Numbered from the stretch's first letter, positions 1-11,048 are shown. The stretch is DNA of 64,000 bases from Solimonas sp040754295 (GCA_040754295.1 JBFMCQ010000008.1:25801-89800), one strand, 5' to 3'. The notes: generated by a model from the letters alone, not told the origin. Program-made: numbers and translations.

Positions 1-423
1 GCCGGGGTCGGTCTCGACGATCGTCAGCTCGACGGTGTTGGGCGCGTAGACGACCAGCGGCACTTCGTTCCAGAACGTGATGCGCACGGTCTCCTCGCCC
101 TTGAGCCACTGCGCGGCCTCGGCCATCGCTTCCTTGCCCGCCTGCACCTGCTCGTAGGTCTTCGGATCCATGAAGGTCCAGAACTCGCCGTCGCTGTACA
201 GGTATTGCATGTCCTTGTCTTCGACGTCGGCGACTTCGAGCGTGTCGCCGGACTTGAGCGTCCGCTCGAGCACGCGCCCGGTCTTCAGATTGCGGATCTT
301 CAGCGTGTTGGTCGCCTGTCCCTTGCCGGGCTTGCGGTATTCGTTATCGATCACCGAGTACGGATCTCCGTCGATGAGGAGCTTCGTACCGGCCTTCATT
401 TCGTTGGTGCTGACAGTCGCCAT
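1..423 (-). CDS. efp: Elongation factor P (N-terminal 141 residues; 3' part outside window)
   Basis: EF-P binds ribosomes stalled at polyproline stretches and promotes peptide bond formation. The reading frame starts at an ATG at 423 and runs off the left edge, giving about 141 of the usual ~188 residues. The N-terminal KOW-like domain contains KPGKGQ, with the modifiable lysine at residue 34, exactly the position lysylated in the E. coli type of EF-P. The gene is divergent from epmB, whose product supplies the beta-lysine used for that modification, so residue and neighbour agree. No epmA is in the window. The 82-base divergent gap should hold both promoters; a TAGAAT box at 494-499 on the plus strand is the only clear -10-like element there. 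Confidence 0.95.
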   Translation of the reverse strand, partial: MATVSTNEMKAGTKLLIDGDPYSVIDNEYRKPGKGQATNTLKIRNLKTGRVLERTLKSGDTLEVADVEDKDMQYLYSDGEFWTFMDPKTYEQVQAGKEAMAEAAQWLKGEETVRITFWNEVPLVVYAPNTVELTIVETDPG

Positions 424-505
424 GAGAGCTCTGGGATTACTTGTTTTGAAAGTCGCGGGGGTGGACGGCCGCGTGTGTAACGGGATGTCTTAGTAGAATC
501 GTGAA

Positions 506-1519
506 ATGATAGCGTTTTCCCCCGTATCCCGTCAGCATGCTGCGCTCTGGCAGCACGCGTTGCGCGACGCGTTCACGCGGCCTGCCGATCTGCTGCGCTT
601 TCTCGAACTGGATCCCGATCGACCTGCGCTCGATTACGAACGTGTGCGCGATTTCCCGCTGCGGGTTCCGCGCGGGTTTGCCGCACGCATGCGCAAGGGC
701 GATCCGCAGGACCCGCTGTTCCTGCAGGTCTGGCCGCAGCCCGCGGAGGCCGACGCGGCTCCGGGCTTTAGCGTCGACGCCGTCGGCGACCTGCGCAAGC
801 TGCGCGGCGGCGGCGTGATCCACAAGTACCGCGGGCGGGCGCTGATCGTCGCCACCGGGGCCTGCGCGATTCACTGCCGCTACTGTTTCCGTCGGCATTT
901 CCCCTACAGCGACCATCTCGGCGCGCGCGAGCACTGGCGCGAGGCGCTCGCGACGATCGCCGGCGACGCGTCGATCCACGAGGTGATTCTCTCCGGCGGC
1001 GATCCCCTGTCGCTGTCCGACGACAAGCTCGCCGAGCTCGTCGATGCGCTCGATGCGATCCCGCATGTGCGCCGCCTGCGCGTGCACACGCGGCTGCCGA
1101 TCGTGCTGCCCGAACGCGTGGACGAGCGTCTGCTCGCCTGGCTGGCCCGGGGGCGCCTCGTAAAAGTGATCGTGCTGCACGTTAACCACGCCAACGAGCT
1201 CGACGACACCGTCGCGGCGGCGCTGCAGCCGCTGCGGGCGCTCGGCGTTCCGCTGCTGAACCAGTCCGTGCTGCTGCGCAGCATCAACGACAGCGCGGGG
1301 GCGCTGCACCGGCTGTCGGAGCGACTGTCGGAATGTGGCATCCTCCCGTACTATCTGCACCTACTGGATCGGGTGCAGGGAGCGGCCCATTTCGAGGTCA
1401 GCGAGAGCGCGGCGCGGGATCTGATGCGCGGCCTGGCGTCGCAGTTGCCGGGATATCTCCTTCCCCGACTGGTCCGGGAGGAAACGGACGCAACGTCGAA
1501 GACATCGATCGCATGGTAG
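506..1519 (+). CDS. epmB: EF-P beta-lysylation protein EpmB (lysine 2,3-aminomutase family radical SAM)
   Basis: EpmB converts (S)-alpha-lysine to (R)-beta-lysine, which EpmA attaches to EF-P lysine 34. The 337-residue protein carries the radical-SAM cluster motif CAIHCRYC (Cys120, Cys124, Cys127) followed by FRRHFPY, and the SGGDPL glycine-rich SAM-binding motif, as in the KamA/YjeK family. Length matches the family (about 340). It is divergent from efp. The TAGAAT box at 494-499 would place a transcript start almost on the ATG, so the leader may be very short; this is inference. The last codons overlap the next gene (ATGGTAG). Confidence 0.95.
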   Translation: MIAFSPVSRQHAALWQHALRDAFTRPADLLRFLELDPDRPALDYERVRDFPLRVPRGFAARMRKGDPQDPLFLQVWPQPAEADAAPGFSVDAVGDLRKLRGGGVIHKYRGRALIVATGACAIHCRYCFRRHFPYSDHLGAREHWREALATIAGDASIHEVILSGGDPLSLSDDKLAELVDALDAIPHVRRLRVHTRLPIVLPERVDERLLAWLARGRLVKVIVLHVNHANELDDTVAAALQPLRALGVPLLNQSVLLRSINDSAGALHRLSERLSECGILPYYLHLLDRVQGAAHFEVSESAARDLMRGLASQLPGYLLPRLVREETDATSKTSIAW

Positions 1520-3615
1520 CCACAGCGGAAAGTCTGAACAGTGAGGCCGCCCGGCATGCGGGGCCCAGTCACGTCATTCTGGTCGTCGCACAGTCGGAAA
1601 GCATCGCCAAGCACATCGAAAGCTATCTGCGCAACGCCGGCCATCCGGTCCGCTGCGTCTGGATCACGGATATCGAAGACGTCGAAGCCGCGTTGCGCAG
1701 CGGAACGCCGGATCTGCTGATCTGCGCCGGGAATCTCGATCCGGTGCCGCTCAAGGACGTCATCGATCTAGGCCGCCGGCTGATGCCGGATCTGCCGCTG
1801 CTGGCGCTGCACCCCAAGGTGACGCCCGAGGAAACCGTCGCCGCGCTCGCCGCCGGCGCCAGCGACCTCGTCTCCGACGAGGATCTGCGGCACATGCGCC
1901 ACCTGGAGCTGGTGGTGCTGCGCGAGATCGCCAAGCACCGCCACCTGCGCGAGCTACGCACGACACGGCAGCGGCTTGTCGACTTCGAATCGCGTCACCA
2001 GCAGCTGATCGCCGGAACCAACGACGCGATTGCACACATCCAGGAAGGGATCGTCTCGCAGATCAACCCGGCGTTCGCGCAGCTGCTGGGCTACGGGAAT
2101 CCCGGCGATCTCGCCGGACTGCCGCTGATGGACCTCGTCGCCGAGGACCACCAGCCGAAGGTCAAGGAGCATCTCAAGCTGTCGCTGCGCGGCAAGAACG
2201 AGGGTAAGCCGCTGGAGTGCTGCCTGCTGCACGCGGACGGCCGCCGGGTCGCGATCAGTGCGCGGCTGACGCTGAGCGTGATCGACGGCGAGCATCTGAT
2301 CGAGATGCTGATCCGCTCGGAAGCGCCGCAGGCGGTGGCCGCGCAGGCGCCGCATGCGGTGCCGGCGAGCGGCCGACTGGCGTTTTTCGACGCGCTTGCG
2401 GCGTCGATCGCCGGCGCCGGTCAGCAGAAGGAACAGCGCGCCGCGATGCTGTTCATCGTCGAGGACTTCGCCGCCACCGAGGACCGCCTGGGCCTGCAGG
2501 ACGCGGTGCAGGCGGTCGAGCAGTGCCTGGAGTGGGTGCAGAAGCAGCTGACGCCCCAGGATCAGCTGTTCCGGTTCTCGACGCACGAGATTGCCGCCAT
2601 CGTCACGCGCGCGGACGCGGCGCAGATCATGGAAGCCGGCGAAGGCATCGTGCGCGACGCTGCCAAGCAGATCTTCAACACCGCCGGCCACGAGGCGCAT
2701 CTGTCGCTCGTGGCCGCCGCCTACCCGTTTTCGGGCAGCGAGGAAGTCAGCGCGCTGGCCAGCGAGCTCGTGCGCGAAGGGCGCAGGCTGTCGTCGAAAA
2801 GCGGCGCGCGCTTCGCGAACCTCGGCCCCACGGCAAAATCCTCGCTACAGGAGCGCGACGAAGCGCGCAAGGCGGAGATGGTGAAAAAGGCGCTCGCGGA
2901 CAACCGCCTCAAGCTCGCCTACCAGTCCATCGCCAGCCTCGAGGGCGACACCCGGCAGCACTTCGACGTGCTCGTTCGCGTCATCGACGAGAACGGCAAG
3001 GAGCTGCACGCCTCGGAATTCATCGGCGCCGCGGAAAAGCACGGCCTGCTGCGGCCGATCGACCGCTGGGTGACGGCGCGCGCGCTCAAGGTGCAGGCCA
3101 AGCGCGACAGCGCGCAGGAAGCCTCGAGCCTGTTTGTCAAAATCTCCCAGGACAGTCTCAGGGAAGCGGAGAGCTTCGTCGCATGGTTTGCCGAGCAGGT
3201 GAAGTCGCGAGCGCTCAAACCCGGCGAGATCGTCTTCGAAATGCAGGAGCTGATCGTCCAGAACCACATCCGCAAGGCGCGCTTCCTCACCAAGGCGCTG
3301 GCGGACCTCGGCGCGCAAATCGCGATCGAGCATTTCGGCGTCGGCTCGAACTCGGCGCAGATGATCGAGCACATCCCGATGCAGTTCCTCAAGTTCCACT
3401 CGTCGTTCACGGCCAACTTCAACGACAAGGAAACGCACCGTAAGATGGTGAACCTGATGGAGCTGGCGAAGAACAAGCAGATCAAGATCATCGTCTCGCA
3501 CGTCGAGGACGCCAACGTCATGGCGCGCCTGTGGCAGATGGGCGTGAACTTCATCCAGGGCTACCACGTGCAGGAGCCCGAAGTGGTGCTGCTCTCCGCC
3601 GACGTGCGGGTGTGA
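1513..3615 (+). CDS. FimX-like degenerate GGDEF/EAL c-di-GMP receptor with REC and PAS domains
   Basis: A 700-residue protein starting at the ATG at 1513, which overlaps the epmB stop by 7 bases; further in-frame starts lie inside epmB. Order: a receiver-like domain (about 20-130) lacking the phospho-acceptor Asp (PDLLICAGN where DxxLLD is expected), a PAS domain (about 150-260), a degenerate GGDEF domain (about 290-450) with FSTHEI in place of GGDEF, and a degenerate EAL domain (about 465-700) with FDVLVR for EALLR and HFGVGS for DFGxGx. The same losses occur in Pseudomonas FimX, which binds c-di-GMP through an EVL motif and controls type IV pilus assembly. The Pil-Chp genes at 44.6-62.8 kb make that role plausible. 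No catalytic activity is expected. The gene faces htpX convergently. Confidence 0.85.
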   Translation: MVATAESLNSEAARHAGPSHVILVVAQSESIAKHIESYLRNAGHPVRCVWITDIEDVEAALRSGTPDLLICAGNLDPVPLKDVIDLGRRLMPDLPLLALHPKVTPEETVAALAAGASDLVSDEDLRHMRHLELVVLREIAKHRHLRELRTTRQRLVDFESRHQQLIAGTNDAIAHIQEGIVSQINPAFAQLLGYGNPGDLAGLPLMDLVAEDHQPKVKEHLKLSLRGKNEGKPLECCLLHADGRRVAISARLTLSVIDGEHLIEMLIRSEAPQAVAAQAPHAVPASGRLAFFDALAASIAGAGQQKEQRAAMLFIVEDFAATEDRLGLQDAVQAVEQCLEWVQKQLTPQDQLFRFSTHEIAAIVTRADAAQIMEAGEGIVRDAAKQIFNTAGHEAHLSLVAAAYPFSGSEEVSALASELVREGRRLSSKSGARFANLGPTAKSSLQERDEARKAEMVKKALADNRLKLAYQSIASLEGDTRQHFDVLVRVIDENGKELHASEFIGAAEKHGLLRPIDRWVTARALKVQAKRDSAQEASSLFVKISQDSLREAESFVAWFAEQVKSRALKPGEIVFEMQELIVQNHIRKARFLTKALADLGAQIAIEHFGVGSNSAQMIEHIPMQFLKFHSSFTANFNDKETHRKMVNLMELAKNKQIKIIVSHVEDANVMARLWQMGVNFIQGYHVQEPEVVLLSADVRV

Positions 3616-3621
3616 TGAAGC

Positions 3622-3699
3622 AGTTTCCAGTGCGTAGTTTCCAGTTTCCAGCAAAAGCCGCTGCGGCTTCCGTTTCTGGAAACTGGAAACTGGAAACTG
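3622..3699. repeat. Hairpin built of GGAAACT heptamer repeats between convergent genes
   Basis: The left arm (3622-3630 and 3636-3651) is copies of AGTTTCC; the right arm (3676-3699) is tandem CTGGAAA units. Positions 3636-3651 pair perfectly with 3676-3691 over 16 bp, and the loop holds a 6-bp hairpin (AAGCCG/CGGCTT). It sits between the stop codons of the FimX-like gene and htpX, so it could act as a bidirectional terminator. A second copy with a longer stem is at 57304-57375. Confidence 0.85.
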
Positions 3700-3706
3700 T
3701 TCCGCT

Positions 3707-4573
3707 TTACCCGGCCTGCAGCGCGGCGATCCGCGCTTCCAGCGGCGGGTGCGTCGAGAAGATGCGCGAGAAGTGCCCGCCTCGGATGCCGAAGGCCTTC
3801 ATCTGCTCCGGCAGCACCGACTCGCCCTGCGCCGCCTGCAGCCGCTGCAGCGCCGCGATCATCTTGCGCTTGCCGGCCAGATGTGCGCCGCCGGCGTCGG
3901 CGCGGAACTCGCGGTAGCGCGAAAACCAGGCGACGACCGCAGACGCCAGGATGCCGAAGACCATCTGCAGCACCAGCACCGTGATGAAGTAGCCGGGCCC
4001 GACGCCGCGTTCGGTCTTGAATACCGCGCGGTCGATCACGTAACCGACGACGCGCGACAGGAACATCACGAAGGTGTTGAGCACGCCCTGGATCAGCGCC
4101 AGCGTGACCATGTCGCCGTTGGCGACGTGGCTCACCTCGTGGCCGAGCACGGCCTCGACCTCGTCCTGATTCATGCCGCGCAGCAGGCCCGTGGAGACGG
4201 CCACCAACGCGGCGTTCTTGTTCATGCCGGTGGCAAAGGCGTTGGGCTCGGGCGCGTCGTAGATCGCGACCTCGGGCATGCGGATGCCGGCCGCGCGCGC
4301 CTGGCGCTCGACCGTCTGCAGCAGCCACATCTCCGCCGAGTTGCGCGGCTGCGTGATCACCTCGGCCCCGGTCGCGCGCTTGGCGATCCACTTCGACATC
4401 GCCAGCGAAATGAACGAGCCGCCCATGCCGAAGATCGCGCTGAAGATCAGCAGCGCCTCGAGGTTCAGGCCTTCCTGCGTCAGATAGCGATCGACGCCGA
4501 GCACGCTGGCGACGACCGACAGCACCAGCAGCACCGCGATGTTGGTCAGCAGGAACAGAGCGATTCTTTTCAT
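3707..4573 (-). CDS. htpX: Heat-shock membrane metalloprotease HtpX
   Basis: HtpX is an inner-membrane zinc endopeptidase that degrades misfolded membrane proteins together with FtsH. The 288-residue protein has two N-terminal membrane segments (about 4-26 and 38-58), the zinc motif HEVSH at 145-149 (GHEVSHVANGD), two further hydrophobic segments near 160-215, and a third-ligand region in YREFRAD. The length is typical (about 290). It lies 81 bases downstream of parC on the same strand, and may be read from its own promoter or as the end of that operon. A short GC hairpin at 4619-4631 lies in the gap without a T-run on the transcribed side. Confidence 0.96.
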   Translation of the reverse strand: MKRIALFLLTNIAVLLVLSVVASVLGVDRYLTQEGLNLEALLIFSAIFGMGGSFISLAMSKWIAKRATGAEVITQPRNSAEMWLLQTVERQARAAGIRMPEVAIYDAPEPNAFATGMNKNAALVAVSTGLLRGMNQDEVEAVLGHEVSHVANGDMVTLALIQGVLNTFVMFLSRVVGYVIDRAVFKTERGVGPGYFITVLVLQMVFGILASAVVAWFSRYREFRADAGGAHLAGKRKMIAALQRLQAAQGESVLPEQMKAFGIRGGHFSRIFSTHPPLEARIAALQAG

Positions 4574-4654
4574 GGATGACGGTTCAATGACGGGACGGTC
4601 CGCCAGTGCCCTCAGATGCGGCCTTCGGCCGTGTTTTCAAGTCCCGGGCTCGGT

Positions 4655-6891
<2,237 letters not shown>

Positions 6892-6895
<4 letters not shown>

Positions 6896-7320
6896 GTCGG
6901 TTCCGGTAGCAGCAGGTTGGTGAACGGCTTGGTGTTCTTCCAGCGATATGCGCCGAAATCGCGGGTATCGGTCGACAGAATGCGGCCCTCGCCGAGCTCC
7001 TCGGCCAGCACGACGAGCGAAGCGTCGGCGAGGTCCATCGGCAGATTGCGATAACGCCGCATCAGCAGTTCCATCCGCCGCAAGGCGGTATCAGGGAGCG
7101 CCTGAATCGTGCAGACGCCAGCCGTGAGCTCGGCCATAAAACGCAGGCGCGCCTCGATACCGAGCCTCTTGCCGATCAGATAGACCGTCTCCGTGATCAC
7201 CGGCCACGTGCAGACGAAATCCTCTTCGGCAAGATCGCGAGCGGCCTGCAGCGCTCGAGCATGGTGCATGTCGGCCGGCCCGGCCAGCGCAAGCCAGAAG
7301 CCGGTATCGGCGAGAATCAC
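6892..7320 (-). CDS. PIN-domain ribonuclease, probable VapC-like toxin
   Basis: A 142-residue PIN-domain protein starting at a GTG at 7320 that overlaps the antitoxin stop (GTGA). The four acidic active-site positions are visible: Asp in LADTGFW near the N-terminus, Glu in WPVITETVYL, Asp in NLPMDLADAS, and Asp in STDTRDF. PIN toxins of VapBC type cleave specific RNAs, often tRNA or rRNA, and are neutralised by a small DNA-binding antitoxin. The immediately preceding RHH-type gene supplies that partner. The stop overlaps the start of parC, which is unusual for a TA module. The RNA target cannot be deduced from the sequence. Confidence 0.9.
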
Positions 7321-7610
7321 GGTTTTGTCTTGCGCTGCGTGGCCAAGTAATCGCGTTCCAAATCTTCTGCGAGATACTCCTTGTACCGCGCAGAAAGGTC
7401 TTCCGGCCCTTCGCCGCAACCAATAAAGCCGCTTTGGCTCATGATCTCCCAGGCGCTCTTGCGCGGCTTGACATGGCGCGCGTGGTACTCGCGCACCGCC
7501 TCGCGGATCACGTCCGAGGCACTGCGATGGTCGCGCCGCTGCAACTCGCGGAAGCGGCGCGCGTCCTCGCCCGTGAGGCGGGCGTTAATGCGGATCTCGG
7601 AAGCGCTCAT
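7317..7610 (-). CDS. Ribbon-helix-helix (CopG-like) antitoxin
   Basis: A 97-residue protein. The N-terminal ribbon-helix-helix is visible as IRINARLTGEDARRF followed by SASDVIREAVREY; the C-terminal half should wrap the toxin. The ATG at 7610 is preceded by GGAG eight bases upstream and is preferred over an ATG at 7634, which would lie inside the operator repeats. It precedes the PIN toxin with a 4-base overlap. Two adjacent 16-bp direct repeats upstream of the start are the expected autoregulatory binding sites. Confidence 0.88.
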   Translation of the reverse strand: MSASEIRINARLTGEDARRFRELQRRDHRSASDVIREAVREYHARHVKPRKSAWEIMSQSGFIGCGEGPEDLSARYKEYLAEDLERDYLATQRKTKP

Positions 7611-7620
7611 CGCCGGAACT

Positions 7621-7652
7621 CCAGATGTCGTCATAACCAGATATCGTCATAA
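7621..7652 (-). promoter_or_regulatory. Tandem 16-bp operator repeats of the TA operon
   Basis: Read on the minus strand, TTATGACGATATCTGG (7652-7637) is followed directly by TTATGACGACATCTGG (7636-7621), two head-to-tail copies differing at one base. They lie between the -10 box and the antitoxin start, where an RHH antitoxin dimer pair would bind to repress. Confidence 0.75.
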
Positions 7653-7681
7653 TTGTATGACAACGATCGGTTGCTGGCCAA
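7652..7681 (-). promoter_or_regulatory. Probable promoter of the antitoxin-toxin-parC operon
   Basis: On the minus strand, TTGGCC (7681-7676, four of six consensus bases) and TACAAT (7657-7652, five of six) are separated by 18 bp. Transcription would start within the tandem operator repeats. parC has no other obvious promoter directly upstream, so part of its expression may come from here. Confidence 0.55.
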
Positions 7682-7705
7682 CACCGGGGCGCCCGTCCCC
7701 GCCCG

Positions 7706-9622
7706 TCAGACTTCGGCGCGATCGCCCTCGCGCTCCAGCCAGTCCTTGCGATCGCTCGCGCGCTTCTTCGCCAGCAGCATGTCCATCAGCGCGTCGGCGC
7801 TTTGCGCCGGCGCGGCCGAGGGCTGCTCGTCCAGCGTCAGCTGCACCAGGCGGCGCGTGTCCGGCTCCATCGTCGTTTCGCGCAGCTGCAGCGGGTTCAT
7901 TTCGCCCAGGCCCTTGAAGCGCGTGACGCTGGGCTTGGCCTTGCTGCCCTCGGCCGTGAGCCGGTCGAGGATGCCGTCGCGCTCGGCCTCGTCGAGCGCA
8001 TAGAACACCTGCTTGCCGGCGTCGATGCGAAACAGCGGCGGCATCGCGATGTAGATGTGGCCGGCCTCGACCAGCGGGCGGTAGTGCTTGAGGAACAGCG
8101 CGCACAAGAGCGTCGCGATGTGCAGGCCGTCGGAGTCGGCGTCGGCGAGCACGCAGACCTTGCCGTAGCGCAGTCCGCTGATGTCCGGGCTGCCGGGGTC
8201 GACGCCGATCGCGACCGAGATGTCGTGGATCTCCTGCGAGGCCAGCGCCTCGTTGGAGTCGACCTCCCAGGTGTTGAGGATCTTGCCGCGCAGCGGCATC
8301 ACCGCCTGGAACTCGCGGTCGCGCGCCTGCTTGGCGCTGCCGCCGGCCGAATCGCCCTCGACGAGGAACAGCTCGGTTCGCGCCGGATCGCTGGAGACGC
8401 AGTCGGCGAGCTTGCCCGGCAGCGCCGGGCCGCTCGTGACCTTCTTGCGCACGACGGTCTTCGCCTGCTTCAGCCGCGCGCTGGCATTGGCGATGACCAG
8501 CTGCGCGATCTGACCGCCCTGCTCCGGGTGCTGGTTGAGCCACAGGCTGAACGCGTCGTGCACGACGCCGGCGACGAAAGCCGCGGTCTCGCGCGACGAC
8601 AGGCGCTCCTTGGTCTGCCCGGCGAACTGCGGATCGTGCATCTTCACCGAGAGCACGTAGGCGCAGCCCTGCCAGACGTCTTCCGGCGTCAGCTTCACGC
8701 CGCGCGGCAGCAGATTGCGGAACTCGCAGAACTCGCGGATCGCCTCGGTCAGGCCGGTGCGCAGGCCGTTGACGTGCGTGCCACCCTGCGGTGTCGGAAT
8801 CAGATTGACGTAGCTCTCCGCGACCGCCTCGGGGCCACCCTCCTGGTTGAGCCAGACCAGCGCCCACTCGGCTTCCTCGCGCTTGCCCCTGAAGCTGCCG
8901 ATGAACGGCTCGGCCGGCAGCACTTCGGCATCGCCGAGCGCATCGCGCAGATAATCCGGCAGCCCGTTCTCGTACTGCCAGACGGTCTGCTCGCCGTTGA
9001 CGCGGTCGTCGAGCGTGACTTTCAGATTCGGGCACAGCACCGCCTTGGCGCGCAGCACCTGCTTCAGGCGCGGCAGCGAGAACTTCGGCGAATCGAAGTA
9101 CTTCGCATCCGGCCAGAAGCGCAGCGTCGTGCCGCTGCGGTTCTTCGGCACGGTGCCGACGACCCGAAGCGGCGTGCTGCGCTCGCCGTCCTTGAACTCG
9201 ATCAGATGCTCCTGCCCACCGCGGAACACGCGCACTTCGAGCCTGGTCGACAGTGCATTGACGACCGAGACGCCGACGCCATGCAGCCCGCCGGAGTACT
9301 GGTACATCTTGTTCGAGAACTTCGCGCCCGAGTGCAGTCTGGTCAGGATCAGCTCGACGCCGGTGACCTTGTGCACGGGATGCACGTCAACCGGCATGCC
9401 GCGGCCGTCGTCGGCGACCTCCAGCGAGCCGTCGTCGTGCACGATGACCGTCAGGCTGCGGCAATAGCCGGCGAGCGCTTCGTCGACCGCGTTGTCGATG
9501 ACCTCCTGGGCCAGGTGGTTCGGGCGCGTCGTGTCGGTGTACATCCCCGGCCGCTTGCGCACCGGGTCCAGCCCCTGCAGAACCTCGATCGCTTCGGCGC
9601 TGTACTGATTGGAATTGGCCAT
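7706..9622 (-). CDS. parE: DNA topoisomerase IV subunit B
   Basis: The ATPase subunit of topoisomerase IV. It has 638 residues from the ATG at 9622 (MANSNQYSAEAIEVLQGL), which matches the E. coli ParE N-terminus; an in-frame start 30 bases upstream is less likely. The GHKL ATPase motifs are present (VADDGRGMPV and GGLHGVGVSVVNALS), as are the TOPRIM motifs LVEGDSAGGSAKQARDR and DADSDG and the C-terminal FKGLGEMNPLQL. The usual parE/parC pair is separated only by the TA module. The 155-base gap to the divergent xseB should contain both promoters. Confidence 0.96.
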   Translation of the reverse strand: MANSNQYSAEAIEVLQGLDPVRKRPGMYTDTTRPNHLAQEVIDNAVDEALAGYCRSLTVIVHDDGSLEVADDGRGMPVDVHPVHKVTGVELILTRLHSGAKFSNKMYQYSGGLHGVGVSVVNALSTRLEVRVFRGGQEHLIEFKDGERSTPLRVVGTVPKNRSGTTLRFWPDAKYFDSPKFSLPRLKQVLRAKAVLCPNLKVTLDDRVNGEQTVWQYENGLPDYLRDALGDAEVLPAEPFIGSFRGKREEAEWALVWLNQEGGPEAVAESYVNLIPTPQGGTHVNGLRTGLTEAIREFCEFRNLLPRGVKLTPEDVWQGCAYVLSVKMHDPQFAGQTKERLSSRETAAFVAGVVHDAFSLWLNQHPEQGGQIAQLVIANASARLKQAKTVVRKKVTSGPALPGKLADCVSSDPARTELFLVEGDSAGGSAKQARDREFQAVMPLRGKILNTWEVDSNEALASQEIHDISVAIGVDPGSPDISGLRYGKVCVLADADSDGLHIATLLCALFLKHYRPLVEAGHIYIAMPPLFRIDAGKQVFYALDEAERDGILDRLTAEGSKAKPSVTRFKGLGEMNPLQLRETTMEPDTRRLVQLTLDEQPSAAPAQSADALMDMLLAKKRASDRKDWLEREGDRAEV

Positions 9623-9777
9623 GGAATGGGATCGGAAAAAGCCGGCGGACACTAGCCGATGCGTGCCCGGGCAGCAACCGGGCTAAACTGCCGTCTCCCC
9701 CTGGCCAGCGGCCGTACGAAAACCTCCGCACGTCTTATCAAATATCAACACACACAAACGTTTACGGAAGAAACCTC

Positions 9778-10014
9778 ATGTCGAACGCGGAGCAGATGCC
9801 CGCCGAAGGCGACCCGGTTTCGCGCTTCGAGGACGCGATGAAGGAGCTCGAGGGCATCGTCCAGGCCCTGGAGCGCGGCGAGCTGCGGCTCGACGAAGGG
9901 CTCAGGCTGTTCGAGCGCGGCGTGGCGCTGGCCCAGCAATGCCGCGCGGCGCTCGATGCCGCGGAACTCAAGGTCCGCAATCTCCTCGGGCCCTCGCCCG
10001 CCGATACGCCGTGA
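9778..10014 (+). CDS. xseB: Exodeoxyribonuclease VII small subunit
   Basis: The small subunit of exonuclease VII, which degrades single-stranded DNA in complex with XseA. It has 78 residues, mostly helical, with the family pattern FEDAMKELEGIVQALERGEL and LDEGLRLFERG. A GGAAGAAA sequence lies just upstream of the ATG as ribosome site. It overlaps ispA by 4 bases (GTGA), the standard xseB-ispA-dxs arrangement of gammaproteobacteria. XseA is not in the window. Confidence 0.95.
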   Translation: MSNAEQMPAEGDPVSRFEDAMKELEGIVQALERGELRLDEGLRLFERGVALAQQCRAALDAAELKVRNLLGPSPADTP

Positions 10015-10904
10015 GCGCGCCGTTCCCCTCGCGCATTGCCGCATACCGCGAGCGGCTGGACAGCGTCCTCGAGCGCTGGCTGCCGCCGGCGACCCTGTAT
10101 CCGGCGCGCCTGCACGAAGCGATGCGCTACGCCTGCAGCGGCGGCAAGCGCCTGCGCGCGCTGTTGGTGTACGCCGCCGGCGAAACCCTGTGCATCGACG
10201 CGCGCGCGCTCGATGCACCGGCCTGCGCGGTCGAGCTGATCCACGCGTATTCGCTGGTGCACGACGATTTGCCGGCGATGGACGACGACGACCTGCGCCG
10301 CGGCCGGCCGACGACCCACAAGGCCTATGACGAGGCCACGGCGATTCTCGTCGGCGACGCGCTACAAACGCTGGCGTTCCAGGTACTCGCCGACGACGCG
10401 CCGTCCGGACTGAGCGCGGCGCAGCGGCTGCAGATGAGCGCGATTCTCGCCGAAGCCGCCGGCTCGCGCGGCATGGTCGGCGGGCAGGCGGTCGACCTGG
10501 AATCAGAGCACCGGCACTTGAGCATCGCCGAGCTCGAGGCGCTGCACATCCACAAGACCGGAGCGCTGATCCGCGCCTGCCTGCGCATGGCCTGCGCCGC
10601 CGCGGCCACGCTCGAGCCGCAGCAGCGCGAGGCGCTGGACCGCTACGGCAAGTGCCTCGGCCTGGCGTTCCAGATCCAGGACGATCTGCTCGACGTCGAA
10701 GGCAGCGCGGCGGCGCTCGGCAAGGCCGCCGGCAAGGACCACGCGAACGGCAAGTCGACCTACCCCGCCCTGCTCGGCATAGCGGCGGCGCGCGCGCGGG
10801 CAAACGACCTGTTCGAGCAGGCCTATGCTGCGCTGGCCGTCTTCGCCGATGCCGCGCAGCCGCTGCTGGCGCTGGCGGACCAGATCCGCGGTCGCGATCG
10901 CTGA
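10011..10904 (+). CDS. ispA: Farnesyl diphosphate synthase (short-chain polyprenyl synthase)
   Basis: Condenses IPP with DMAPP/GPP to make farnesyl diphosphate for ubiquinone and undecaprenyl phosphate. It has 297 residues from a GTG at 10011 that overlaps the xseB stop. The first aspartate-rich motif is in LVHDDLPAMDDDDLRRGRPT, with the pattern DDxxxxD typical of bacterial type II FPP synthases, and the second is QIQDDLLD. Cytoplasmic. It lies between xseB and dxs, so precursor supply and use are genetically linked. Confidence 0.95.
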   Translation: MSAPFPSRIAAYRERLDSVLERWLPPATLYPARLHEAMRYACSGGKRLRALLVYAAGETLCIDARALDAPACAVELIHAYSLVHDDLPAMDDDDLRRGRPTTHKAYDEATAILVGDALQTLAFQVLADDAPSGLSAAQRLQMSAILAEAAGSRGMVGGQAVDLESEHRHLSIAELEALHIHKTGALIRACLRMACAAAATLEPQQREALDRYGKCLGLAFQIQDDLLDVEGSAAALGKAAGKDHANGKSTYPALLGIAAARARANDLFEQAYAALAVFADAAQPLLALADQIRGRDR

Positions 10905-11048
10905 TCGCCGGGTTGCAGTCCGTTGGCTGGGCTTCCAGGCAAAACCCTTTTGCGCCCCGCAGCATTTGGCGGATAATCGATGGTCTTTCCGGTGACCTCT
11001 TTTGACTCGCTACGCACCACTCCGGCGCAGTCCGCACACTCACTGCCC

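Noticed and set aside
3616..3706. CRISPR repeat or IS end suggested by the GGAAACT repeats
   Set aside because: The units are 7-bp tandem heptamers without spacers, with no cas genes, transposase or target-site duplication.
4619..4631. CGGCC-TTC-GGCCG hairpin as a terminator of parC
   Set aside because: The stem is only 5 bp and there is no T-run on the minus-strand side where parC transcription would end; the four Ts lie on the wrong side.
10980..11048. Longer N-terminus for dxs starting at 10980
   Set aside because: The extra 23 residues have no counterpart in Dxs proteins and the ATG overlaps a likely -10 region; the start at 11049 matches the family.
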